From positions 1 through 5,263 of the forward strand of contig CAILXE010000317.1 in NCBI GenBank assembly GCA_903838095.1: a stretch of DNA of 5,263 nucleotides. The letters run 5' to 3'. Made by a program: the position numbers and the translations under genes. The stretch comes from an uncultured Chlorobiaceae bacterium (GTDB taxonomy: Bacteria > Bacteroidota > Chlorobiia > Chlorobiales > Chlorobiaceae). The notes beneath the pieces were generated by a model. It searched no databases. It saw nothing but the letters and a program-made list of their open reading frames with translations, and was not told the origin of the DNA. Positions 1-5,198 of the stretch are shown one piece after another; within the stretch, counting starts at the first letter, position 1; each line of letters opens with the position of its first letter.

Positions 1-236
1 GGCAGACATTTATCCAGGGATATTCCACCCTGAAACTTGGGGTGTTTGTAACACTCAGACCCCATGGCAATAACTTTAGCGATATTGCGGAAAAACTCTT
101 GGTTCTTAACGACCCCGCCGGGTAACGCTATGCCGCCAGTAGACAGTTCCTCAATTTTTATCGGCGCAATGAGTATGCGCCACCCGACCGGTTTGGGCAG
201 TAATTCTGCCGGTACATTGTCAGCTTCAAAGTTCAT
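1..236 (-). CDS. Phage GroES-like co-chaperonin (Cpn10 family), partial at left edge
   Basis: I translated this from the minus strand starting at the ATG at 236-234. It gives 78 complete codons with no stop before the window edge, so the C-terminus is missing. After about 15 residues comes a Cpn10-type opening, PVGWRILIAPIKIEE (residues 16-30). Then follows STGGIALP (32-39), which matches the GroES mobile loop and its Gly-Ile-x-Leu contact with GroEL. Next are a spacer with NQEFF, the strand AKVIAMG (53-59, compare GroES EVLAVG) and YKHPKFQGG (63-71), a segment I know from phage-encoded co-chaperonins. The expected role is to cap host GroEL in the cytoplasm and help fold capsid protein, as T4 gp31 does; that is inferred from the family. 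There is no good Shine-Dalgarno sequence before the ATG, which is odd. A palindrome lies just upstream. Family assignment is fairly confident; the exact client protein is unknown. Confidence 0.8.
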   Translation of the reverse strand, partial: MNFEADNVPAELLPKPVGWRILIAPIKIEELSTGGIALPGGVVKNQEFFRNIAKVIAMGSECYKHPKFQGGISLDKCL

Positions 237-250
237 GATTTTTAATCAAG

Positions 251-280
251 TTGTGATGTTATAACATTACGCTATCACAA
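251..280 (-). promoter_or_regulatory. Nested inverted repeats with an extended -10-like element upstream of the GroES-like gene
   Basis: The 64-base gap between the Tad2-like stop and the GroES-like start holds an outer 7-base inverted repeat (TTGTGAT at 251-257, ATCACAA at 274-280). Overlapping it is an 18-base palindrome at 253-270 with a single mismatched pair and a perfect 12-base core, ATGTTATAACAT. Read on the minus strand, the core contains TGTTATAAC (266-258), which resembles an extended -10 element; I see no convincing -35. The two pairings exclude each other. It could be an operator over a promoter for the GroES-like gene, or an RNA hairpin controlling its translation. There is no U-run, so an intrinsic terminator is unlikely. 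Confidence 0.35.
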
Positions 281-300
281 AACGCTAGGCTTATCAATTA

Positions 301-564
301 CTAATCGACAATAAACCAATCTTCGGCCAGAATGTCGTTGTTGGTGGGGTTCCATACGCCTATATCGCCGTTGGCATGGGACATATCAATGTGCGCCCGG
401 TAATTTATTTCCGTCCCCGGCTTATAAAACTTATCCAGCGGAGGTCTTGATACTCCGAAGGTTGACCCGTCCACTAAAAAAATAAACATGCCCTTGCCGT
501 TCCAGCCGGTTCTGGCGCATTTATGCCCGCAGTTCAATAATTTGATAACACTTCCAAAATCCAT
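301..564 (-). CDS. tad2: DUF2829 / Tad2-like protein (putative Thoeris anti-defence sponge)
   Basis: This 87-residue protein matches the DUF2829 (Tad2-like) pattern over its whole length. It opens with MDFGSVIKLLNCGHKCART, continues with the hallmark GWNGKGMFIFLV (20-31), then SRPPLDKFYKPGTEINYR (39-56), HIDM (58-61), a W in GVWNPTNNDILAEDW (69-83), and ends at IVD. Characterised Tad2 proteins are small oligomeric phage proteins that bind and hide the cyclic ADP-ribose-type signal made by Thoeris TIR enzymes; some also bind CBASS cyclic nucleotides. Ligand binding here is inferred, not shown, and many DUF2829 members are untested. The start is supported by GAGGAA at 576-571, six bases from the ATG and overlapping the stop of the preceding 66-residue gene, which suggests a shared transcript and coupled translation. 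Length is normal for the family and nothing looks truncated. Confidence 0.85.
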   Translation of the reverse strand: MDFGSVIKLLNCGHKCARTGWNGKGMFIFLVDGSTFGVSRPPLDKFYKPGTEINYRAHIDMSHANGDIGVWNPTNNDILAEDWFIVD

Positions 565-567
565 AAT

Positions 568-768
568 CTATTCCTCGTCGGTGAATTGTTTAATGGCGTC
601 TTCGATAAATTCTTTAGCCCTTCTCAGACCGGCTATCATGCCGCACTGTTTCTTGTAGGCGTCGAAGCTGCTCATGCCCCCACTTGCCAGCGTCACCGTC
701 AGGTGGCTGATTTCAACGTCAATGCGCTTGTTGATTTCTATTATCAGGGGGTCGTTGGTGAGGCTCAT
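568..768 (-). CDS. Small phage protein of unknown function (66 residues)
   Basis: I do not recognise a named function. The protein is predicted to be mostly helical and charged: an N-terminal helix around PLIIEINKRIDVEISHLTVTL (7-27), a turn with ASGGMSSFDAY (28-38), then a helix with QCGMIAGLRRAKEFIEDAIKQF (41-62) and an acidic end. The arrangement 'short helix, (A)SGG loop, xYxxxxGxIxGLxxA helix' resembles small uncharacterised proteins I associate with phage head modules, but I cannot confirm that without a search. Translation seems real: the ATG overlaps the toxin stop as ATGA, and GGGAGAG at 780-774 lies seven bases (from GGAG) before the start. The downstream Tad2-like gene begins three bases after its stop. 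No membrane segment or signal peptide is visible. Confidence 0.75.
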   Translation of the reverse strand: MSLTNDPLIIEINKRIDVEISHLTVTLASGGMSSFDAYKKQCGMIAGLRRAKEFIEDAIKQFTDEE

Positions 769-1019
769 TGAAGCTCTCCCAGTCCGATTTTGATAACCTC
801 CACCACTAAAACATCGGAAAAAATACGGTAGATAACCCGATAGTCTCCGGTTCTAACCCGATAAGCGTTATCTATTCCTGACAGTTTTTTAAATCCTGAA
901 GGATAGGGGTCAACAGCCAAGCCGTTAATTTTTTTGATGATACTAATAGCTATCGGTTTATCCAGCTTGCCCAAGGCTTTCTGTGCCGATGGCTTGATGT
1001 CAGTCCTGTATGTCGGCAT
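765..1019 (-). CDS. RelE/ParE-family toxin of a type II toxin-antitoxin pair, C-terminal catalytic tail absent
   Basis: The 84-residue product has the RelE/StbE fold pattern: YRTDIKPSAQKALGKLDK (4-21) as strand plus helix, KKINGLAVDPYP (29-40), FKKLSG (43-48), then the central signature YRVRTGDYRVIYRI (53-66) and the last strand VLVVEVIKIG (70-79). Such toxins usually act as ribosome-dependent mRNA endonucleases, or as gyrase poisons in the ParE branch. I start it at the ATG at 1019 because AGGAA (1031-1027) sits seven bases upstream. A TTG nine codons earlier would lengthen it but lacks that site. It overlaps the antitoxin gene by 20 bases, the usual coupled order of antitoxin then toxin. 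Oddly, after KIG it ends with LGELQ, where relatives normally carry a basic cluster and a tyrosine (HRRxVY-type). No shifted frame restores that ending, so activity is doubtful. Confidence 0.85.
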   Translation of the reverse strand: MPTYRTDIKPSAQKALGKLDKPIAISIIKKINGLAVDPYPSGFKKLSGIDNAYRVRTGDYRVIYRIFSDVLVVEVIKIGLGELQ

Positions 1020-1185
1020 AGCCCAGTTCCTGTAAGGCTTGTGCAAACGGTATCGCTTGCTCGTTCCGGCGATTAGCTATATCGGCCAAGTCTTCAAGGT
1101 CTTCCAATAAATCCTCGTAGTCGGCAATGGTAAGCACAACCAGCATGGGCTTGTTGTGTTCGTCGTTGATGATTTGGGCGTTCAT
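1000..1185 (-). CDS. Phd/YefM-like antitoxin of the type II toxin-antitoxin pair
   Basis: This 61-residue acidic protein precedes and overlaps the toxin. Its first part, AQIINDEHNKPMLVVLTIADYEDLLEDL (3-30), has the antitoxin pattern 'IxxxxGKPxxVxxxxxDYExLLExLED'. The tail has RNEQAIPFAQALQELGY (40-56), like the toxin-wrapping C-terminal segments of Phd-type antitoxins (ExIPxxxxLxELG). It should bind and neutralise the toxin and probably repress its own promoter with it; that is family knowledge. At 61 residues it is short and seems to lack part of the usual N-terminal DNA-binding half. I chose the ATG at 1185 because AAGGAA (1198-1193) lies seven bases upstream. A TTG at 1257 would add 24 basic residues unlike any antitoxin. 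Toxin pairing is well supported by context; the exact antitoxin family is less certain. Confidence 0.8.
   Translation of the reverse strand: MNAQIINDEHNKPMLVVLTIADYEDLLEDLEDLADIANRRNEQAIPFAQALQELGYADIQD
1027..1031 (-). promoter_or_regulatory. Shine-Dalgarno site deciding the toxin start
   Basis: AGGAA on the minus strand lies inside the last codons of the antitoxin gene, seven bases before the ATG at 1019. It supports the 84-residue toxin and translation coupled to the antitoxin, and argues against the TTG at 1046. Confidence 0.6.
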
Positions 1186-1192
1186 GCGGCGG

Positions 1193-1198
1193 TTCCTT
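1193..1198 (-). promoter_or_regulatory. Shine-Dalgarno site deciding the antitoxin start
   Basis: On the minus strand AAGGAA ends seven bases before the ATG at 1185. This supports the 61-residue antitoxin rather than the longer reading frame that opens at a TTG at 1257. Confidence 0.6.
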
Positions 1199-1231
1199 GT
1201 GGGAGGTATGAGAAGGGGCGGCCTTGTCTTT

Positions 1232-1257
1232 TTGCCCAGCCTGTTGCGGCTGCGCAA
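1232..1257 (-). promoter_or_regulatory. Inverted repeat in the leader of the toxin-antitoxin pair
   Basis: A 10-base inverted repeat with one mismatch (arms 1232-1241 and 1248-1257, six-base loop) lies between the candidate promoter at 1269-1277 and the antitoxin start. On the minus strand the arms read TTGCGCAGCC and GGCTGGGCAA. It has no following U-run, so it is not a terminator of the portal transcript. Its place suits either an operator for the antitoxin-toxin complex or a hairpin in the 5' leader; this is inference from position and symmetry only. Confidence 0.4.
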
Positions 1258-1268
1258 GCTGAAAGCAT

Positions 1269-1277
1269 ATTATATCA
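1269..1277 (-). promoter_or_regulatory. Extended -10 promoter candidate overlapping the portal stop codon
   Basis: The minus strand reads TGATATAAT, a perfect -10 hexamer (1274-1269) with the TG dinucleotide of an extended -10. Its first three bases are the portal stop codon TGA. No good -35 is seen at 16 to 18 bases, which extended -10 promoters can tolerate. It lies about 84 bases before the antitoxin ATG and would let the toxin-antitoxin pair be expressed apart from the late genes, for example in a lysogen. It could also be chance, since the hexamer is AT-rich and short. Confidence 0.4.
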
Positions 1278-3560
1278 TTGTATCGTCTGGTTAACGGGTT
1301 CTTCAATGCCATTAATCATATTGATATTAGGTTGTTGTGGGTCGTTACGGGCAGTTAAAATACCCTGATCTGCACCTATTCCCGGTGAGGGAGGGTTAGC
1401 GGGTGTAAGCGGATCGGTATTGGCAGGAATAGGCGCTTGTCCGGTGCCTGCATTGGCTAATAAAGTGGGGTCTATAAGCGGCAGTCCATTGTAATCTTTG
1501 CCGCCAGAAGACTTGAAAAGACTATCATAAGCCCCCAATAATAAGGGGTTGGCCGCGTTAATCGTTTGAATGCAAGTATACATTCCTCGAACCACGGCAT
1601 CTGTCTTATTGGCATCCACGCCCTCTTTCTCGGCCTTGGTCTTGTCAACGTCAGCCTGCTTCTGATCCAGCTCCAGTTGCTGTAACCGAGCTTGCATCTG
1701 GGCGATAGATGGATCAATCTTCATCAACTCTTCGTAATTACTGATCCTGAGCGCCTGTAACATGGATTTAAGCGCCAGATTCATATCAATCTTATCAGGG
1801 AATTTCTCGGCCATTTGCAATACTGCCTGAGCTTGCACAATACGTTGCGTGCTGCTGATAATAGAAGGGTCGCTAACCGGCACAACATCAACACGCCTAT
1901 CAAAATCACTCGCCATCACCATCCGGTCGCCCTTGGCCGTAAAGTATGGATAGCCGTTTTCAGGAATATACCGGCTGTTCATCTTTGCCAGAATACGGAA
2001 CTCGTTGCGGTGTGCAACATGCAGGCGGCGGTGAATGGCACTGAAAGCTTTACCACCTTGCTCGATTGCAGCCATAGTGCTACCGACTGGCGCATTATTG
2101 ACATTAACATCGCCCATCATCACATCAGTAGTCCCTGCAAATCTTTGTCCTCGTTCGTCCAGGTATTCAAGGAGCTTGAAAAGGGTCGGAGAAGGTTCCT
2201 CATAGGGTACATGGAAAAAAGCGTTTTTAAGTTCTTCAGGTGAAATATCCACTTCTAACCATTGCCCCGGTGACAATGAATTATCCCCCATCTTCATTCT
2301 GGCATCCCGGCTCACAAACCCCCCCTGCAAATTTGCGAACGCCGCCGCATCCAGCAGAGCATTAAGCGCACCCGTACCGGCTTTGGCAAGCCCGCCAATC
2401 AGATGCAAGAGCCCATAGCCATAAAAGCCCAGCCCCGGCATAAAGCGGTAATGCACACAGTTGATTTCAGGGGTTTGCCGCTCGTCGTCAGGCTCCCAGT
2501 TGCGTTGGATACGCAAAATCTCCTGATCGTCACGGTTGCACCAGACAATGTAGGGCAAGGCCACGCCGGTCGGTTCGCCAAACTCGTCAACATCAGCCAG
2601 CGGTGTGCCTTCCATCTCCAGATCAATGTACATTTCAAGGATGGTATGGCGGCTATCGTCCATGCCCACCCGTTGCCGCCCCTCGGTATGGTCTATCTCG
2701 TCTTTAACGGCAGGGTAGTCCCACGTCTCATTATTCGGCGCAGTCAGTATGCGGGTCTTCGCATAATAGCCGCTCTTGACCTTCTTCATCACCTGGTTAT
2801 GCGATTCCCGGTAACGGTGCGTATAGCGCGGTGCGGTCTGCAAGTCGGTCGCTGAAAATGGCACGATAAAATCAGCGGGTTCGATGAGGCGTGAACAGAG
2901 CTTGTCCAACAGCGGATCGTAGTAAATCTTCTTGAAACACGAACCGGACAGCGGCAATCTAAATAACAGATTGTCCTCCTCTTCAAACGCACCGGGCATG
3001 TCCTCCGTGTACTGATAATTCATGTAATCCTGCACCCGCTCGGCCTGGGCGATCAATTCTTCAGACGGGTTGCCCAGAGTGATGCACTTAACCGGGCCTT
3101 CAGGGGGCCATATTTCAGCCAAGGCGCGGGAATGGAATTGCGTGACCGCTTCCACCAGCAACGGATGATTGACGCACGACGCGCCCTTAAACGCAGCGGC
3201 TATAGAACGTCTATCACTCACGCCCAGTAGTCTAATGCCTTCCGACTCCCTACGGCTCCAGTCCTCGCGGGTTTCTTCATCCCAGCGCACATGATTGATG
3301 GTTTCAGTCGCCAGACGGCGCAACAGCGTATCGGGCAGACTGTCCACCAAATTATCGTAATGTCCGGTCGGTTGCTTGCGTTCGTTTTCGGTAAATTCGC
3401 GGTACAGCTCCAACTCTTGCGGGTCAAGTATCTGATTCGCCGTCAGTCCTGCGCTTTCACCGACCCTGACCATTTCTATCAGTTTGTCGATGTCCGGGGT
3501 GTCAGCCGGTTGTTCCAGCGCGTAGTCGTCGGTTTCAGTGGGTAGTGTCAGGGTGTTCAT
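1275..3560 (-). CDS. Phage portal protein
   Basis: This 761-residue protein is the dodecameric-ring subunit through which DNA enters and leaves the head. I recognise it from its central portion: YRFMPGLGFYGYGLLHLIGG (371-390), the helix KAGTGALNALLDAAAFANLQ (393-412), GGFVSRD (413-419), PGQWLEVD (431-438), EEPSPTLFKLLEYL (454-467), TTDVMMGD (477-484), NAPVGSTMAAIEQG (489-502) and SAIHRRLH (507-514). This pattern, and the large size, resemble the long P22-type portal group; the subgroup is less certain than the function. A charged coiled-coil-like helix spans roughly 617-655, and the last 60 residues are Pro/Asn/Gly-rich and probably disordered. The ATG at 3560 has a strong GGGAGG site (3574-3569) eight bases upstream. 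The gene follows the terminase by 30 bases, the usual packaging order. It is full length with no break. Confidence 0.9.
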   Translation of the reverse strand: MNTLTLPTETDDYALEQPADTPDIDKLIEMVRVGESAGLTANQILDPQELELYREFTENERKQPTGHYDNLVDSLPDTLLRRLATETINHVRWDEETREDWSRRESEGIRLLGVSDRRSIAAAFKGASCVNHPLLVEAVTQFHSRALAEIWPPEGPVKCITLGNPSEELIAQAERVQDYMNYQYTEDMPGAFEEEDNLLFRLPLSGSCFKKIYYDPLLDKLCSRLIEPADFIVPFSATDLQTAPRYTHRYRESHNQVMKKVKSGYYAKTRILTAPNNETWDYPAVKDEIDHTEGRQRVGMDDSRHTILEMYIDLEMEGTPLADVDEFGEPTGVALPYIVWCNRDDQEILRIQRNWEPDDERQTPEINCVHYRFMPGLGFYGYGLLHLIGGLAKAGTGALNALLDAAAFANLQGGFVSRDARMKMGDNSLSPGQWLEVDISPEELKNAFFHVPYEEPSPTLFKLLEYLDERGQRFAGTTDVMMGDVNVNNAPVGSTMAAIEQGGKAFSAIHRRLHVAHRNEFRILAKMNSRYIPENGYPYFTAKGDRMVMASDFDRRVDVVPVSDPSIISSTQRIVQAQAVLQMAEKFPDKIDMNLALKSMLQALRISNYEELMKIDPSIAQMQARLQQLELDQKQADVDKTKAEKEGVDANKTDAVVRGMYTCIQTINAANPLLLGAYDSLFKSSGGKDYNGLPLIDPTLLANAGTGQAPIPANTDPLTPANPPSPGIGADQGILTARNDPQQPNINMINGIEEPVNQTIQ

Positions 3561-3568
3561 GGTTTGCG

Positions 3569-3574
3569 CCTCCC
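3569..3574 (-). promoter_or_regulatory. Strong Shine-Dalgarno site of the portal gene
   Basis: GGGAGG on the minus strand lies eight bases before the portal ATG at 3560, within the 30-base gap after the terminase stop. It is the strongest ribosome-binding site in the window, which fits a structural protein, and it fixes the portal start. Confidence 0.65.
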
Positions 3575-3590
3575 GGCAGCGTGCTTGTTG

Positions 3591-5198
3591 TTAGCCATAA
3601 TAGCGCGTGCTATCCTCGACTGTATCTTCTTTTTCTTCCTCGCTTTTAGGCGGTGGCGGCTTGTCGTAATCGTCCTCGTCATCGGGATGGTCGCCGCTCC
3701 AATGGCCTGCGCGCAGGTAGATTAAAGCCTGGGTGCAAGTATCGACCAAATCTGCCGTAGGTGGCGCACCCGTAGGAAACATGGCCGCATAGTCCACCAG
3801 TCCCAGTTTACTCTTGCCATCGCCCAGCGCCCAAACTTTGTTGGGGATAAATACTTGACCACTTTCTAAAATCGGTGAAACACTGTGCGCCCGGCTGATC
3901 TTGTCCTCTCCGCGTCCAGGCGAATAAGCACGTGTGCGTCCCGGTATGGCACGGCGCATGTCTTGAAGCAGGGATATTCCGGTCGCTTTTTTTTCAATCA
4001 GCACTATATCGGGGTTATGGTCTTTGACCATCTGTTTGACAATATCCCTCAGCTCGTCGTATCCGCATCTTTGAAACCACATGCCCAGCGCCATAATGCA
4101 GTAGCGTTGCAGCTGTTCATGCCAGAATATGCCCCAGCGTGTGCAGGCTGAAAAGGCGCTGGTTTTGGAGTCGGCCTCGCTGAAAGCGGTATCGAGGGAT
4201 AGGAATATGTGGGTGCAGGTGGGCATGGGGGTGTCTAGCGGCCAAGTTCTGAACCAATGGCGCTTGAGGATGCCACCTCCTAATGGGGAAGGCCGCTGCT
4301 GTAGCTGCCCTGAAACGCCATATTCGCCTAATGATTCCTCTAAACCCTGGACAGCCTCCTCGGTGAAGCGTTCGGGGAACAATAACTCACCTTTTTTAGT
4401 GCGTGGGTCAATTAAATCAGGACGGCCAATATCGGCACCTGCATCAAAGCTTGGCATCCCCTCATAACGCATGGGAATCCTAAGATGTGTCCATTTTGTC
4501 TTTACTTTTTTGAGCAGATGCCCGGTGATGTCGTCCTCATGGAGCCTTTGCTGGATCGTTATTATTCCAGACTTTACCGGATCATTAACGCGGGTGATAA
4601 TTGATTGATCGAACGTGTCATTGACAGATTGCCGTATAACATCGCTAAACGCTTGTTTCGCATCGTTTAAATCGTCAAGTAATAATAAATTACCCCGCTT
4701 GCCGGTCACGGCTGCACTGATACCAATGCCTTGTCTAAAGCCACGCTTTTCATTGCTGAAATGGGTTTTTTCATTTTGCGACGGGTCGAGCTTTAACGGC
4801 CATTTTGATTGATACCATTCGCTAGTGATGATTTGCTTCATTTTTAAGTTATCACGGATAGCAAGCGATTGTTCGGCACTGAATCCTAATATCCTTTCTT
4901 CCGGGTGCTTTATCCAAACAAACGCCGGAAGGAAAACTGCCACGGTCAAACTTTTCATGCACCCTGGTGGAATTGAAATAATTAACCGCTTATTAGGTAT
5001 GCCGCCATCAACAAACGCTTGCAGATAAGCGGCTAAAATTTCTAAATGCCAGCCCCATGTTAGCTGTGTACCCGGCTCAACAATATGAAATGCGGATTTA
5101 ATGAATTGTTCAAAGGATCGCTCACACTCAAGCTTCTCAACTAAATCAATTTTTTTGTTGTGTTCAACCAGTTCATTAAGTTGTTGATAGGGATCCAT
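3591..5198 (-). CDS. terL: Terminase large subunit (ATPase and nuclease of the packaging motor)
   Basis: The 535-residue product has both TerL domains. The ATPase domain shows a Walker A-type loop, SIPPGCMKS (75-83), the motif FSAEQSLAIRDN (106-117), a Walker B with LLLLDDLND (171-179), and the coupling segment IQQRLHEDDITGHLL (215-229). The RNase H-like nuclease domain shows the first acidic strand in FLSLDTAFSE (332-341, D336), IVLIEKKATG (398-407, E402) and TADLVDTCTQAL (481-492, D483/D486). This matches the Terminase_6N/6C type. It cuts concatemeric phage DNA and pumps it through the portal. The PPGxMKS form of Walker A occurs in this group, so I do not regard it as defective. The tail from about 499 is acidic and proline-rich with no clear function. 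The ATG at 5198 has only a modest AGGG site four bases upstream and overlaps the preceding frame by 23 bases. Confidence 0.95.
   Translation of the reverse strand: MDPYQQLNELVEHNKKIDLVEKLECERSFEQFIKSAFHIVEPGTQLTWGWHLEILAAYLQAFVDGGIPNKRLIISIPPGCMKSLTVAVFLPAFVWIKHPEERILGFSAEQSLAIRDNLKMKQIITSEWYQSKWPLKLDPSQNEKTHFSNEKRGFRQGIGISAAVTGKRGNLLLLDDLNDAKQAFSDVIRQSVNDTFDQSIITRVNDPVKSGIITIQQRLHEDDITGHLLKKVKTKWTHLRIPMRYEGMPSFDAGADIGRPDLIDPRTKKGELLFPERFTEEAVQGLEESLGEYGVSGQLQQRPSPLGGGILKRHWFRTWPLDTPMPTCTHIFLSLDTAFSEADSKTSAFSACTRWGIFWHEQLQRYCIMALGMWFQRCGYDELRDIVKQMVKDHNPDIVLIEKKATGISLLQDMRRAIPGRTRAYSPGRGEDKISRAHSVSPILESGQVFIPNKVWALGDGKSKLGLVDYAAMFPTGAPPTADLVDTCTQALIYLRAGHWSGDHPDDEDDYDKPPPPKSEEEKEDTVEDSTRYYG

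Noticed and set aside
64..264. Plus-strand frame of 66 residues
   Set aside because: It is antisense to the GroES-like gene, which has clear family motifs.
251..280. CRP-type binding site (TGTGA...TCACA)
   Set aside because: The half-sites are separated by far more than the six bases of a CRP site, so the resemblance is only in the arms.
765..1046. Longer 93-residue version of the toxin
   Set aside because: It would start at a TTG without a ribosome-binding site. The ATG at 1019 has AGGAA at good spacing and gives the normal family N-terminus.
1000..1257. Longer 85-residue version of the antitoxin
   Set aside because: It would start at a TTG inside the inverted repeat and add basic, proline-rich residues with no antitoxin-like pattern. 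The ATG at 1185 has AAGGAA seven bases upstream.
1232..1257. Intrinsic terminator after the portal gene
   Set aside because: The hairpin is followed by A residues on the transcribed strand, not a U-run, and on the plus strand there is no transcript that would need it.
1094..1312. 72-residue minus-strand frame across the portal end and antitoxin
   Set aside because: It is an out-of-frame shadow overlapping two supported genes, with low-complexity composition.
1815..2855. Two plus-strand frames of 142 and 150 residues (1815-2243 and 2403-2855)
   Set aside because: They lie antisense within the portal gene, whose minus-strand product is clearly conserved, and their products show no recognisable domain.
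3965..4010. Frameshift in the terminase at the A8 run
   Set aside because: The reading frame and the nuclease motifs continue correctly on both sides, so no frameshift is needed.
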